A DNA stretch of 64,000 nucleotides. Source: Vibrio toranzoniae. Its GTDB lineage: Bacteria > Pseudomonadota > Gammaproteobacteria > Enterobacterales > Vibrionaceae. Both the position numbers and the translations under genes were made by a program. The notes under the pieces are model-generated. The model had not been told where the DNA came from. It saw only the letters and a list, made by a program, of their open reading frames with translations, and did not search any database. The stretch's first letter is position 1, and the number at the start of each line of letters is the position of its first letter. Below, piece by piece: positions 50,064 to 60,133 of the stretch. The stretch spans positions 1,116,001-1,180,000 of the forward strand of contig NZ_AP025514.1 of assembly GCF_024347655.1 (NCBI RefSeq), read 5' to 3'.

Positions 50064-50501
50064 ATGTTCAACAACAAGCTTCAGGCACACAGTCAAAGGC
50101 TCCAGTCCCATCACAAGATGGTTCGGTTTGCTGTGGTTGGTGTTGGTGGGTTTGTTGTTGATTGTGCGGTGTTTGCCTTGCTGCATTACATGGTTGGTTT
50201 TCCTTTAATGACGGCGAGAATTGGATCTTTCATTGCGGCTGCAACGACAACTTGGTTTGGTAATCGTGTGCTGACTTTCGGGTTCAAAGGGCAGGGTAGT
50301 TGGTCTGATAAACTGATTCAGTGGCAAAAGTTCATGTTCTCAGCGTCGATATCAGCATTACCGAATCTATTGTGCTTTAAGTTGATGACTGATTTACTGC
50401 CAGCGTTTACTGGCGCTGTGTTTATCGCGATGGCTGTTGGTATTTTGGTCGGCATGGTGACGAACTACCTGTTTAGTCAATATTGGGTCTTTACCCGTTA
50501 G
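50064..50501 (+). CDS. GtrA-family membrane protein (putative polyprenyl-sugar flippase)
   Basis: This 145-residue protein has four predicted helices and the GtrA pattern VRFAVVGVGGFVVDCAVFAL, then IGSFIAAATTTWFGNRVLTF and GMVTNYLFSQYWVF. GtrA-like proteins are thought to flip polyprenyl-linked sugars to the periplasm. Start candidates are ATG 50064 (AGGG six bases upstream, chosen) and ATG 50037, which would overlap the ArnT-like gene. It completes a load-flip-transfer set with the two preceding genes. Confidence 0.85.
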   Translation: MFNNKLQAHSQRLQSHHKMVRFAVVGVGGFVVDCAVFALLHYMVGFPLMTARIGSFIAAATTTWFGNRVLTFGFKGQGSWSDKLIQWQKFMFSASISALPNLLCFKLMTDLLPAFTGAVFIAMAVGILVGMVTNYLFSQYWVFTR

Positions 50502-50523
50502 ACTCCCTAGTAACAGACACAAA

Positions 50524-50549
50524 AAAGCGCAGCTAAATAACTGCGCTTT
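50524..50549. terminator. Bidirectional terminator between gtrA-like and ygiQ genes
   Basis: Stem AAAGCGCAG / CTGCGCTTT with an eight-base loop and A/T flanks on both sides. Confidence 0.82.
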
Positions 50550-50585
50550 GTCTTTTATTCTTACGAAGTGTATCGGCTCACAATA

Positions 50586-52925
50586 TTAGCGTTGTGTCGC
50601 GCGTTGACGACTCTTTCCGTTACCAGCAGGTTTGCCACTTTGACCATTACCGGCTTTGTTGCGGTTTGGTTTACCGCTTCCGCTTCCGCTGCCATTGCTT
50701 TGGTTAGCGTTCCCTTGGATACCGTTGCCGTTACCAGTCGGTTTCTTGCCACCTGGTTTAGGCTTATTACCACCAGATTTGGAATGGTTGCGTGGCTTCT
50801 CGCCGCCTAAACCCGGTTGAGCTTTACTGTGCTTAGTTGCAAAACGCTGTGAGCCGTGACGACCAGACTTACGACGTTGTGCCGGTGTTTGTGCATCAAA
50901 GTCTTCTTCTGGAATCAAACAGCCCGGCTTGTCACCGATAAGGTGCTTCTTACCCATATCGATTAGCGCTTCACGGATGATTTTCCAGTTTTCTGGATCG
51001 TGGTAACGAAGCAATGCTTTATGCAGACGACGTTGACGGTCACCTTTAGGCACAGGCACATCTTCACGTTTCTTATATTTCACGCGCTTCAGAGGGTTAG
51101 TCTCTGAGTAGTACATCGACGTTGCATTACACATTGGCGATGGGTAAAAGTTCTGTACTTGGTCACACTCGTAGTTATGCTTTTTCAGCCACAACGCAAG
51201 GTTAAGCATGTCTTCATCTTCTGTGCCCGGGTGAGCAGAGATGAAGTAAGGAATTAGATATTGTTTCTTACCGGCTTCAGCGCTGTACTTTTCGAACATC
51301 TCTTTGAAACGATCGTAAGTGCCCATGCCCGGTTTCATCATCAGATCCAGAGGGCCTTTTTCAGTATGCTCGGGAGCAATCTTCAAGTAACCACCTACGT
51401 GATGAGTCACAAGCTCACGCACGTATTCTGGAGATTCAATCGCAAGGTCATAACGAACGCCTGATGCGACCATTACTTTCTTAATGCCCGGAACTTTTCT
51501 CGCTGAGCGGTACAGGTCAATGGTGTGCTGGTGGTCTGTGTTTAGCTTCTCACAGATTTTCGGGAAAACACATGATGGGCGACGACAGTTAATTTCCGCT
51601 TTCGGGTCTGAACACCCTAAACGGTACATGTTTGCTGTTGGGCCACCCAAGTCAGAAATAGTACCGGTAAAGCCAGGTACTTTATCTTTAATGTCTTCGA
51701 TTTCATCCAAAATAGATTCTTTCGAACGGTTCTGAATGATGCGACCCTCGTGCTCTGTGATTGAACAGAAAGAACAACCACCAAAACAACCGCGCATGAT
51801 GTTAACCGAAGTTTTGATCATGTCGTATGCCGGAATCTTCGCTTTGCCATACATAGGGTGAGGAACACGCTTGTAGGCAAGGCCAAACACGTAATCCATC
51901 TCTTCAGTCGTCAATGGAATTGGTGCTTGGTTAACCCAAAGTTCACGGTCTCCGTGACGTTGAATCAAAGCACGACCTGAATACGGGTTTGTTTCCAGGT
52001 GTAAAATACGGCTCGCGTGAGCGTAGAGAATACGGTCGTTGTTTAGCTTTTCGAATGCAGGGATACGAACAGCAGTTGTTTTTGCATCGTGACGAGAAGG
52101 GCGAATAGCAATGGGTTGTGCCTTTACTTCTTCCACTTTTTCGTCTTTCTTGGTATCACATTGCGTTTCCACTTCGTACGGGTTTACCGGCACGTAAGCT
52201 TTGTTCGGCTTTTCGATACGAGAAGAGTCGATGATTTTGAAGCCTTCAGGGGCTGCTGCAATATTGATTGCCGTACCACGAATATTCGTCAGAGTTGACA
52301 TGTCTTCGCCGTCAGCAATGCGGTGTGCTACTTCAACTAGCGCACGCTCAGCGTTACCAAAAAGAAGAATGTCAGCTTTTGCATCAAACAATACAGATCG
52401 ACGGACTTTATCCGACCAGTAATCGTAGTGCGCAACACGGCGTAAACTTGCTTCGATACCACCAAGAACGATTGGCGTGCCTTTGTAAGCTTCGCGACAG
52501 CGTTGGGAGTAAACCAGAGTTGCACGGTCAGGACGCTTGCCACCTTCGTTGTTTGGTGTGTAAGCATCATCGTGACGTAATTTGCGATCAGAGGTGTAGC
52601 GGTTGATCATGGAGTCCATGTTACCCGCTGTGATGCCGAAGAATAGGTTAGGTCTACCCAGTTCCATGAAGGCATCTTTATTGTCCCACTTAGGTTGGGC
52701 AATAATGCCCACGCGGAAGCCTTGAGCTTCAAGCAAACGGCCAATGATAGCCATACCAAAGCTTGGGTGATCGACATAAGCGTCGCCCGTTACAATAATA
52801 ATGTCACAGCTATCCCATCCAAGAGCATCCATCTCCTTTCTACTGGTAGGCAAAAAGGGTGCGGTTCCGTAGCACTCGGCCCAGTATTTTTTGTGTTCGT
52901 GAATAGGAGTGATATTGCTGTACAT
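50586..52925 (-). CDS. ygiQ: YgiQ family radical SAM protein
   Basis: This 779-residue protein has an N-terminal YgiQ domain ([32 protein letters not shown]), a radical SAM core with the cluster motif [11 protein letters not shown] (about 380-390), and the C-terminal DUF3362-type region. No reaction is established for the family. The last ~100 residues are a low-complexity tail rich in Gly, Asn, Lys, Ser and Pro, likely disordered and possibly nucleic-acid binding. The gene stands alone, convergent with the glycosylation operon and divergent from a membrane-protein gene. Confidence 0.92.
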   Translation of the reverse strand: MYSNITPIHEHKKYWAECYGTAPFLPTSRKEMDALGWDSCDIIIVTGDAYVDHPSFGMAIIGRLLEAQGFRVGIIAQPKWDNKDAFMELGRPNLFFGITAGNMDSMINRYTSDRKLRHDDAYTPNNEGGKRPDRATLVYSQRCREAYKGTPIVLGGIEASLRRVAHYDYWSDKVRRSVLFDAKADILLFGNAERALVEVAHRIADGEDMSTLTNIRGTAINIAAAPEGFKIIDSSRIEKPNKAYVPVNPYEVETQCDTKKDEKVEEVKAQPIAIRPSRHDAKTTAVRIPAFEKLNNDRILYAHASRILHLETNPYSGRALIQRHGDRELWVNQAPIPLTTEEMDYVFGLAYKRVPHPMYGKAKIPAYDMIKTSVNIMRGCFGGCSFCSITEHEGRIIQNRSKESILDEIEDIKDKVPGFTGTISDLGGPTANMYRLGCSDPKAEINCRRPSCVFPKICEKLNTDHQHTIDLYRSARKVPGIKKVMVASGVRYDLAIESPEYVRELVTHHVGGYLKIAPEHTEKGPLDLMMKPGMGTYDRFKEMFEKYSAEAGKKQYLIPYFISAHPGTEDEDMLNLALWLKKHNYECDQVQNFYPSPMCNATSMYYSETNPLKRVKYKKREDVPVPKGDRQRRLHKALLRYHDPENWKIIREALIDMGKKHLIGDKPGCLIPEEDFDAQTPAQRRKSGRHGSQRFATKHSKAQPGLGGEKPRNHSKSGGNKPKPGGKKPTGNGNGIQGNANQSNGSGSGSGKPNRNKAGNGQSGKPAGNGKSRQRATQR

Positions 52926-53160
52926 ATTTCAACCTCTGATTTTTGAGGCGGGAATTATAGCGGCATGAGACTAGAGTAGCCAGTAGAACATGCCCTTGTT
53001 AATTCTAGTGTCTTTAGTCATTTTGGTGAAATAAGACACAAGAGCTACACCTCAGCATAGTTGAAGCGTTAAGTAGAGTGGTTAATTTGCTATTTTGATT
53101 AGTGTTCGCAGCAGTTTTTGATATTATTCGCGAAAATAAGTCTGAATAAGTAGATCCACA

Positions 53161-53841
53161 ATGGTTGAATCATTATTAGTACAATTTGCACCCATGCTAC
53201 TGGGAGCCCAACTGATTTTAACGTTAATCTTAGTGAAGGGTGATATCTGCCCGGGACAACGTGGCCGTATTCACAAGATGTTACCTGCGATTGGCGTGCT
53301 TTGGCTTGCTGTTGCTTCATTGAGAATTGAAGCGTTTCTGATCGTATTCGCTATCTTTTACTTCTATTCTCAAGTTCAAACTAAGAAGACACGTGACTCA
53401 GGCCCTATCTGGGTGATGTATCTTGCGTGTGGTTTGGCGCTGTCATACGTTGCTATCCAAGCAAGCGAACAGGTAAATCCAGTTGGTATTATTACGACTG
53501 TGGTGCTGGTGGCTTTACTGGGTGCTTCTTTCGGACATTTATTGCTGACTATCGCAAGAACGCGCTTACAAGCATTTCACCGCGTTCTGCCTGTTGTGGG
53601 CGTATTAAGTGGCATGCTAGTGGTATTGGCGACCGTGATTAACGTTTATTCACTGTCTGAAGCGCAACTAGAACCTGTTATTTCAACCTTATTGTTTAGC
53701 TTTGCTTTGCTTATCTCTTCCATCGTGGTGTGGTGTTGGCATTTACTGTTCGTTAAGACACCTGAAAAGCTTCAGCTTACGGTTTCATTGTTGATGTTAT
53801 TAGCGGCAGCTGTTGGTTTAACGCCAGTTTGGGCACTGTAA
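53161..53841 (+). CDS. Conserved membrane protein of unknown function (about eight helices)
   Basis: I do not recognise this 226-residue protein. It is strongly hydrophobic with about eight predicted helices (near 8-26, 40-54, 56-72, 85-101, 107-127, 140-160, 170-195, 202-222) and one conserved-looking cytoplasmic stretch DICPGQRGRIHKM. There is no signal peptide, no obvious catalytic motif and no resemblance I can name. It starts with ATG 235 bases from divergent ygiQ and precedes a DUF4250 gene. Codon use is like its neighbours, so it is probably an ordinary Vibrio gene. Confidence 0.7.
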   Translation: MVESLLVQFAPMLLGAQLILTLILVKGDICPGQRGRIHKMLPAIGVLWLAVASLRIEAFLIVFAIFYFYSQVQTKKTRDSGPIWVMYLACGLALSYVAIQASEQVNPVGIITTVVLVALLGASFGHLLLTIARTRLQAFHRVLPVVGVLSGMLVVLATVINVYSLSEAQLEPVISTLLFSFALLISSIVVWCWHLLFVKTPEKLQLTVSLLMLLAAAVGLTPVWAL

Positions 53842-53954
53842 CTTTGTGCATTGTAACCATTCATCTGATTTAAGAAGTGTGATCTGTTTTTTAGCGTGAC
53901 CTTGGTAAGCGTTCTAAACTTAACTTTAGTCGGTATGTTCGTAAGGAGTACGGG

Positions 53955-54155
53955 ATGGATTTAAGCAACGTCAAAAGTCTGGATAGCATTATTTTGCTGG
54001 GAATTGTGAATGAGAAACTTCGTTTAGAGTGTGACAGTTTTGAAGAGCTGATCAGTATGTATGAAATGGATACAGAAAGTGTTGTGGGTAAGTTGGATAT
54101 GCTTGGCTATCAATACGATCCACTGACTAACCAGTTTAAGTCTTATTCGAGATAA
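53955..54155 (+). CDS. DUF4250 domain protein (small)
   Basis: This 66-residue acidic protein fits DUF4250, a small helical family: VKSLDSIILLGIVNEKLR, FEELISMYEMD, VVGKLDMLGYQYDPLTNQF. It resembles a small winged-helix-like or helical bundle protein, but function is unknown. It has a strong ribosome-binding site (GTAAGGAGTACGGG) and its own terminator, both arguing that it is a real gene. Confidence 0.8.
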   Translation: MDLSNVKSLDSIILLGIVNEKLRLECDSFEELISMYEMDTESVVGKLDMLGYQYDPLTNQFKSYSR

Positions 54156-54187
54156 GTCATAAATTAGCTCATGAATCGACACCATTT

Positions 54188-54219
54188 AAAAGTCACAGAA
54201 CGAATCTGTGACTTTTTTT
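54188..54219 (+). terminator. Terminator after the DUF4250 gene
   Basis: Stem AAAAGTCACAGA / TCTGTGACTTTTTTT with a five-base loop. Confidence 0.88.
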
Positions 54220-54267
54220 GTTTCTTCCTTATAGTGCTGGCTTGAATCACATCATCATGTATGGATC

Positions 54268-55179
54268 TTAAACGACTTCAATACCATCAAGGTGACTCTT
54301 ACTTTGCTGTCTTGCTGTGCTAAAGAAAGCTTGTAGATAGCGTTTGTCTTTTTCTGAGTTTCTTACCGCAGCAAACAGTCGTCGCGATAAGCCGTCGCCC
54401 AATGGTTTACTAGCGATTAAACCTTGTCTTGAAAATTCACTGATCGCCCAGTTTGGTAAGGCTGCGACCCCTAGACCAGCAGATACCATTTGCACCAACA
54501 TTAATGTGTTATCTGCCTGTTTCCATTTCTTCGGCTCTACACCTGCCGGTTGCAAAAAGTGTTTCACTACATCGAGACGTTGCTTTTGAACGGGATAGGA
54601 AAGCATTGTCACATTACTAAGATCTTGTGGGTCGATGCTTGGCTTCTCTGCTAAAGGTGAATTAATAGCCGTGATCAAACGCATCTCGAAATCGAAAAGT
54701 GGCTCATAGTGAACCTCTGAACGCGGTTGAATGTCTGAGGTGATCACCAAGTCTAATTCACCGGCCATTAATGCGGGTAGAGGTTCAAAACCAAAGCCTG
54801 ATGAAAAATCGAGCGTTACGCTTGGCCAAGCAACTTGGTATTCCTTCAAAGCGGGCATTAACCATTGGAAGCATGAGTGACACTCGATCGCCATGTGCAA
54901 ACGACCATTCACATCCTCTTTTAGGCTTGCGAGTTCGTTCTCTGCTTTAGCAATTCTTGGTTGTATCTCATCGGCGAGCTTAAGCAAGATCTCACCCTCA
55001 GAGGTGAATTTTACGGGCCTAGTTTTACGCAGGAAAAGCTGACCGCCAATACGAGCCTCAAGGTCTTTCAATTGATGAGAAAGCGCCGACTGAGTCAGAT
55101 GAAGAGAAGTTGCAGTGGCTGTAAGCGAGCCGCTGTCTCTCAAGGTGGTCAATGTTCGAAGGTGTTTAAGCTCTATCAT
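54268..55179 (-). CDS. metR: LysR-family regulator MetR
   Basis: This 303-residue activator of methionine biosynthesis responds to homocysteine in E. coli. The N-terminal winged helix has LKHLRTLTTLRDSGSLTATA and TSLHLTQSALSHQLKDLEAR, and the effector domain carries the MetR-like ECHSCFQWLMPAL segment (Cys-rich, about 98-111). GAGGAA precedes the ATG. It is divergent from metE, the classical arrangement, with a candidate MetR site in the 281-base gap between them. Confidence 0.93.
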   Translation of the reverse strand: MIELKHLRTLTTLRDSGSLTATATSLHLTQSALSHQLKDLEARIGGQLFLRKTRPVKFTSEGEILLKLADEIQPRIAKAENELASLKEDVNGRLHMAIECHSCFQWLMPALKEYQVAWPSVTLDFSSGFGFEPLPALMAGELDLVITSDIQPRSEVHYEPLFDFEMRLITAINSPLAEKPSIDPQDLSNVTMLSYPVQKQRLDVVKHFLQPAGVEPKKWKQADNTLMLVQMVSAGLGVAALPNWAISEFSRQGLIASKPLGDGLSRRLFAAVRNSEKDKRYLQAFFSTARQQSKSHLDGIEVV

Positions 55180-55306
55180 GAGTATTCCTCATATTCCCTA
55201 AGCCAATTCAATATTTCTTAATAATCACCCTACGATGTTTTTGAATTTTTGTAAACGTCTAGATGTCCAGATGGATTTGTATTTTTCACTTTTAGGTTAA
55301 TCAAGA

Positions 55307-55319
55307 TGAAAATTATTAA
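55307..55319. promoter_or_regulatory. Candidate MetR binding site in the metR-metE gap
   Basis: TGAAAATTATTAA has one mismatch to the E. coli MetR pattern TGAA-N5-TTCA, 142 bases before metE. The rest of the gap is AT-rich without a gene and with no clear cobalamin riboswitch. Confidence 0.4.
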
Positions 55320-55460
55320 TAAACAAGATGAATATTTGGACGTTGTTCATCGTGCAGATTAGGGCGATAGTTTAGCCATCCAGACGCCTTGGTGAGGGGT
55401 TGAATTACGAACTAAGCAGTCTGACAGGATATTAAAAATTATTGAATAAGGAACAGGTTC

Positions 55461-57824
55461 ATGACTACGACAACGCATATTCTTGGCTACCCACGCATCG
55501 GTGAAAAACGCGAACTGAAATTCACACTAGAGAAGTACTGGCGTGGCGAGATTGACCAATCAGAACTTAAGCAGCTCGGCAGCGAACTGAGAAATCGTAA
55601 CTGGAATGTACAAGCCGACGCGAATCTAAGCTTTGCAACTGCGGGTGACTTTGCATGGTACGACCATGTTTTAACAACGACTTTGCTGTTAGGTCATGTG
55701 CCAAAACGTCACGCTGGTGGATTAGAAGATGAAAAAGCCTTCCCAGACTTAGATACCTTGTTCCGCGTTGGTCGCGGGCAATCTCAAACACAAATACAAT
55801 CTCAAAAGCAGCCAACTTGTTGCGGCGGGAAACATGGTTCAGAAAGCGCCAAAGGTGGTGCTGCGGCATCTGACATGACCAAGTGGTTCAATACTAACTA
55901 CCACTACATTGTGCCCGAGTTCAGTAAGGACGATTCGTTTGAAGTGAGCTGGCCACAACTGTTTGATGAAGTGAATGAAGCAATTCAAGCTGGGCACAAG
56001 GTTAAGCCTGTCCTTCTCGGGCCATTGTCGTATTTATACCTCGGCAAAGAAGTAGAAGAAGATTTTGACCGTTTAACCTTACTTCCGCGTCTGCTTACTG
56101 CTTATCAAACTATTCTGGCAAAACTCGCTAAGTTGGGCGTTGAGTGGGTTCAAATCGATGAACCAATCCTTTCTTTGGAACTTGAAAAGCCATGGGTAGA
56201 GTCATTCAAGTTGGCGTATCAAGTGATTCAAGGCGATGTGAAGTTATTACTTACCACCTACTTTGATTCGGTGACTGATACGTTAGATAAAATCGTAGAG
56301 CTGCCAGTTAACGGTTTACACATCGACTTGGCTGCCGCACCGCAGCAACTCGATGAAGTGGTGGATAAGCTACCTGAAGATTGGGTGTTTTCAGCGGGTG
56401 CAATCAACGGACGCAATGTTTGGCGAGCAGACTTAGCTACTCAGCTAGAGAAACTGCAACCTGTGAAAGAGAAATTAGGTGATAAGCTTTGGGTCGCAAG
56501 TTCATGTTCATTGCTGCACAGCCCGGTTGACCTTGAGTTAGAGGATACACTCAGCGAAGAAGTGAAGAGTTGGTTTGCTTTCGCTAAACAGAAAGTCACA
56601 GAGGTTAGCTTATTGGGTGCGGCGCTAGACGGCGATCAAAATGCCATTTTAGCGTGTGAGACTTACAGTCAACCGATTGTTGCCCGCAAGAGTGCGACCC
56701 ATGTGAACAAGCCGCAGGTACAGGCTCGTATTAACACCATTACCAAAACCCTAACGGAGCGAAGTGCTCCTTATGCCGAGCGCGCCGCACATCAATCTGA
56801 AGTTCTTGGTTTACCGTTGTTACCAACCACCACTATAGGTTCGTTCCCACAAACCGGTGAGATCCGTGTTCAGCGCAGTGCTTACCGCACTGGCAAACTG
56901 AGTGAAGCGGAATACAACACCGCGTTGAAAGGTCATATTGCGGATGCGGTGAAACGACAAGAAGCACTTGATTTGGATGTACTGGTTCATGGTGAAGCTG
57001 AACGTAACGACATGGTGGAGTACTTTGCTGAAAATCTAGCAGGCTTTCAAACCACTAAGTTTGGCTGGGTGCAGAGCTATGGCTCGCGCTGCGTGAAGCC
57101 TGCGATTTTGGTGGCGGATATCGAGCGTGAAAAACCGATGACGGTCGAGTGGTCGACTTATGCTCAATCTTTAACATCTAAGCAGATGAAAGGCATGTTG
57201 ACTGGGCCTGTGACAATCCTGTGCTGGACATTCCCACGTGAAGACATCTCACGTAAAGAAATCACGAATCAATTAGCATTTGCGCTGCGTGATGAAGTGT
57301 CTGATCTACAAGATGCAGGAATCAACATTATTCAGATTGATGAACCTGCGATTCGTGAAGGTTTGCCTCTGAAAAAACGCGACCATGCCGAATACTTAGA
57401 GTGGGCAGTGGACGCCTTTAAGATTTCAGCGGCGAGTGCTAAACCAGAAACTCAGATTCATACGCACATGTGTTACAGCGAATTCAATGAGATCATTGAT
57501 TCAGTGGCCGCGTTGGACGCCGATGTGATTACCATTGAAACCTCTCGCTCGAACATGGAACTGCTCAAAGCGTTTGAAGAGTTCAACTACCCGAATGCGA
57601 TTGGCCCTGGTGTTTACGATATTCACTCACCAAACATCCCATCACAAGAGTGGATTATTGGTCTACTGAAGAAAGCGGCGGAGAAAATCCCTGCAGAACG
57701 CTTATGGGCAAACCCAGATTGTGGTCTGAAGACGCGTAATTGGGCCGAGACAGAAGCGGCGCTGACTAATTTAGTTTCGGCGACTAAGGCTCTGCGCAAA
57801 GAGTGGGAAGCTGTTGAAGCTTAA
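55461..57824 (+). CDS. metE: Cobalamin-independent methionine synthase MetE
   Basis: This 787-residue cytoplasmic enzyme transfers methyl from 5-methyltetrahydropteroyl-triglutamate to homocysteine. It has two TIM-barrel domains; the C-terminal one carries the zinc ligands His669, Cys671, Glu693 and Cys754 (E. coli H641, C643, E665, C726). E. coli MetE has 753 residues; much of the excess lies in a Gln/Lys/Gly-rich insert at about 107-132 with a Cys-Cys-Gly-Gly motif, in a surface loop between FRVGRG and [16 protein letters not shown]. Regulation by divergent MetR is expected. A terminator follows. A cobalamin-dependent MetH is not in the window. Confidence 0.96.
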   Translation: MTTTTHILGYPRIGEKRELKFTLEKYWRGEIDQSELKQLGSELRNRNWNVQADANLSFATAGDFAWYDHVLTTTLLLGHVPKRHAGGLEDEKAFPDLDTLFRVGRGQSQTQIQSQKQPTCCGGKHGSESAKGGAAASDMTKWFNTNYHYIVPEFSKDDSFEVSWPQLFDEVNEAIQAGHKVKPVLLGPLSYLYLGKEVEEDFDRLTLLPRLLTAYQTILAKLAKLGVEWVQIDEPILSLELEKPWVESFKLAYQVIQGDVKLLLTTYFDSVTDTLDKIVELPVNGLHIDLAAAPQQLDEVVDKLPEDWVFSAGAINGRNVWRADLATQLEKLQPVKEKLGDKLWVASSCSLLHSPVDLELEDTLSEEVKSWFAFAKQKVTEVSLLGAALDGDQNAILACETYSQPIVARKSATHVNKPQVQARINTITKTLTERSAPYAERAAHQSEVLGLPLLPTTTIGSFPQTGEIRVQRSAYRTGKLSEAEYNTALKGHIADAVKRQEALDLDVLVHGEAERNDMVEYFAENLAGFQTTKFGWVQSYGSRCVKPAILVADIEREKPMTVEWSTYAQSLTSKQMKGMLTGPVTILCWTFPREDISRKEITNQLAFALRDEVSDLQDAGINIIQIDEPAIREGLPLKKRDHAEYLEWAVDAFKISAASAKPETQIHTHMCYSEFNEIIDSVAALDADVITIETSRSNMELLKAFEEFNYPNAIGPGVYDIHSPNIPSQEWIIGLLKKAAEKIPAERLWANPDCGLKTRNWAETEAALTNLVSATKALRKEWEAVEA

Positions 57825-57858
57825 GCATAGATAAAATTAAGATGACTCCCCAAAAACA

Positions 57859-57882
57859 AAGGCCTCGCAAATGCGAGGCCTT
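57859..57882. terminator. Hairpin between convergent metE and pilotin genes
   Basis: Perfect stem AAGGCCTCGC / GCGAGGCCTT with a four-base loop; flanks are A-rich on the left and T-rich on the right. Confidence 0.8.
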
Positions 57883-57904
57883 CTGGTTTTATGCTTGTTC
57901 GAAT

Positions 57905-58300
57905 TTAGTTGCTGCTCTGACACGTCTCTTTACTGATCAGCTTTTCAACCATCAGTTGTCCGCGAGTGTTGCGAATCTTGATGTTGTAAGCTAAACCCAT
58001 GTCGAGGTTTGCTCTGACTTCAGAGTTGGTGCAGTAGCTGTTCACACTCATGTCTACAACTTGGTTCAAAGGCTTCGCACCTTTAGCATCTTGGTTGTAG
58101 ATCATCATGATCTCGATAACGGTGTTTTTTGCCAGTACACGCATAACTGACAGTGGACCATACTCAATCGGCAGGCCAGCAGATAACACGCCAGCACGGT
58201 GCTGCGCCATCATCTCGAGTTGTCTTTGTTGATCTTGCTCACTTGAAGCACAGCCTGCAAGCAAAGCCATTGCTAGTGAGCCAATAATCCATTTTTTCAC
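57905..58300 (-). CDS. GspS/AspS-family type II secretion pilotin lipoprotein
   Basis: This 131-residue lipoprotein has the signal MKKWIIGSLAMALLAGC, so Cys17 is lipidated. A mature domain of about 110 residues with two Cys (SYCTNS and KETCQSSN) could form the disulfide seen in AspS-type pilotins. In V. cholerae AspS (VC1703) guides the secretin EpsD/GspD to the outer membrane and is encoded next to metE, exactly as here. The match rests on context, size and lipoprotein architecture more than on a diagnostic motif. The name AspS must not be confused with aspartyl-tRNA synthetase at 20.2 kb. It starts 1 base after yciI. Confidence 0.78.
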   Translation of the reverse strand: MKKWIIGSLAMALLAGCASSEQDQQRQLEMMAQHRAGVLSAGLPIEYGPLSVMRVLAKNTVIEIMMIYNQDAKGAKPLNQVVDMSVNSYCTNSEVRANLDMGLAYNIKIRNTRGQLMVEKLISKETCQSSN

Positions 58301-58301
58301 G

Positions 58302-58598
58302 TTAAAATACTTTCTTGAATGGTTTTACGATGACATTTTGGTAGACACCCGCATCAATGTACGGGTCTGCGTCAGCCCATGCCTGTGCGTCTTCTAAAGA
58401 GTTAAACTCAGCAATCACAGTAGAACCAGTGAAACCCGCTTCACCAGGGTTATCTGAATCAATCGCTGGCATTGGACCTGCTGTCAAAAGTCGGCCTTCA
58501 TCGTGAAGTGTTTGTAGGCGTTCTAGATGTTGTGGGCGAACACTTAGGCGTTTTTCTAATGAGTTTTCGACGTCTTGAGAAAAAATCACGTACCACAT
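58302..58598 (-). CDS. yciI: YciI family protein
   Basis: This 98-residue YCII domain protein has [20 protein letters not shown], then [24 protein letters not shown], region about 22-46, with the conserved His and Asp of the family (HLERL, PAIDS), and [22 protein letters not shown]. The fold is ferredoxin-like; activity in E. coli is unproven. It lies between yciA and the pilotin gene in one minus-strand run with yciB, as yciI-yciA-yciB cluster in enterobacteria. Confidence 0.92.
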   Translation of the reverse strand: MWYVIFSQDVENSLEKRLSVRPQHLERLQTLHDEGRLLTAGPMPAIDSDNPGEAGFTGSTVIAEFNSLEDAQAWADADPYIDAGVYQNVIVKPFKKVF

Positions 58599-58791
58599 AT
58601 TGGATATCCTTATTTTACTTCACTGAATTGGGGCATTTAAATTCGCTATCTCGCTAATTTACGCGAACTAATGGGTATTGGAAGGGGGAATGATAAGAAA
58701 TTGTGAAATGGTGCGAGAGAGCAGTATGGCCTTTAGCTAAACCATTTACTGAAACTAAAGACCATTCACATTAATGACTTAGCGAAAAGTA

Positions 58792-59190
58792 CTACTTGTT
58801 GATAGGGCGAGGCTTGCCACTTTCATCAACTGCCACGTAGTTGAAGGTCGCGCCACAGACTTTGTAACGGTCACCGATGCCGTGATCAAGGACAGGCTTA
58901 ACCCATACTTCTAGGTCGATATTCATCGAGCTACGGCCAATCTTAGTGCAGTCACCATAAACACACACGACATCGCCAACCGATACAGGCTGTTTGAATT
59001 CAATGCTTGATACTGAAACGGTCACTATCTTGCCGTTTGAGATCTCTTTCGCCAAGATGCCGCCCGCTAGGTCGAGCTGAGACATTATCCAACCACCGAA
59101 GATCTGACCCGCTGCATTAGTGTCAGAAGGCATCGCTAATGTGCGAAGAAGTAAAGAACCAATAGGGTTCAAAGTTGATTGAATCGTCAT
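58792..59190 (-). CDS. yciA: Acyl-CoA thioesterase YciA
   Basis: This 132-residue hot-dog-fold thioesterase hydrolyses a broad range of acyl-CoAs. Key blocks are LLLRTLAMPSDTNAAGQIFGGWIMSQLDLAGG (residues about 13-44, with the catalytic Asp in PSDTNAAG) and VSSIEFKQPVSVGD, then DRYKVCGATFNYVAVD. I start at ATG 59190 (MTIQSTLNPIGS); the longer frame adds 27 residues with no family match. It is downstream of yciB and upstream of yciI. Confidence 0.93.
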   Translation of the reverse strand: MTIQSTLNPIGSLLLRTLAMPSDTNAAGQIFGGWIMSQLDLAGGILAKEISNGKIVTVSVSSIEFKQPVSVGDVVCVYGDCTKIGRSSMNIDLEVWVKPVLDHGIGDRYKVCGATFNYVAVDESGKPRPINK

Positions 59191-59355
59191 TGTAGTACTC
59201 TTGGTGGTATTGATTATTTTAAATAAAAACTGATGTGTTGATTGGTTGATTACATTGGCAAATGAGTGCAATGAACAACAAGAAACCAGATGACCGCTAA
59301 TTTAGTGAGATTGTCATTAAATAATAGGCTTTATTTTGACCAGTTTCCGCAACAC

Positions 59356-59398
59356 AAAAAAGCCAGTGGCCAATGATCACGCGTATCATTGGCCACTG
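59356..59398 (-). terminator. Strong terminator of yciB
   Basis: Perfect 14-bp stem CAGTGGCCAATGAT / ATCATTGGCCACTG with a seven-base loop, followed on the minus strand by GGCTTTTTT. It separates yciB from yciA. Confidence 0.88.
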
Positions 59399-59457
59399 TT
59401 AAATAGCATATTGATAAGAATTGTATCAAAAAGGGAATGAGGACTCATCCCTTAGAG

Positions 59458-60024
59458 TTACTTCTCGTCGGTATTTTTATCCGTTAACTCTTTCTGCTGG
59501 TCTTTTGGCAAATGCTTATAAATATATACACCTGTCAGTAATGTGAACAACAAGGTCGCGATGAGCAGACCAAACACTTTGAAGTTAACCCAAATATCCA
59601 ACGGCAGGTTGAAGGCAACGTAAACATTGAGGATCGCACACAAAGTGAAGAACAGAGCCCAAGCCCAGTTGATCTTGCCCCATACAGGCTCAGGCAGTGT
59701 GATCTCTTTACCTAACATACCTTTAATAGCCGATTTACCCATAAGGTGGCTGACGGTCAGGCCGATAGCGAACAGCGCATAAACGATGGTCACTTTCCAT
59801 TTAATGAAGTTGTCGTCGTGCAAGAAGATAGTCATGCCACCAAATACGGCAACCATTAGAAACGTGATGATTTGCATTTTCTCTACTTTCTTGTAGATCA
59901 AGTACGTCAAAACAATTTGAACAGCAGATGCAACGATCAAAGCACCAGTCGCTGTATAGATGTCGTACATCTTATAAAGCGCAAAGAAAATGATGAGGGG
60001 TATGAAATCAAGAATTTGTTTCAT
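59458..60024 (-). CDS. yciB: Inner membrane septation protein YciB (IspZ)
   Basis: This 188-residue IspZ-family inner-membrane protein has about five helices. Key stretches are [23 protein letters not shown], region 1-23, [24 protein letters not shown], region about 63-86, and [21 protein letters not shown]. In E. coli YciB contributes to cell-envelope synthesis together with DcrB. It ends in a charged tail. A strong terminator separates it from yciA. Confidence 0.94.
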   Translation of the reverse strand: MKQILDFIPLIIFFALYKMYDIYTATGALIVASAVQIVLTYLIYKKVEKMQIITFLMVAVFGGMTIFLHDDNFIKWKVTIVYALFAIGLTVSHLMGKSAIKGMLGKEITLPEPVWGKINWAWALFFTLCAILNVYVAFNLPLDIWVNFKVFGLLIATLLFTLLTGVYIYKHLPKDQQKELTDKNTDEK

Positions 60025-60133
60025 GTGGCACTGAATATCCAGTTAGTTGAGTTGCAAACAGTCTAACTAAAATTACTCCGATGCTAAATAGCCCAAGGCA
60101 ATTGGCTCAAAACTAATTATTTTGGTCGGCCAA

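Noticed and set aside
52201..52606. Plus-strand frames inside ygiQ
   Set aside because: These are shadows of a well-conserved coding region on the other strand.
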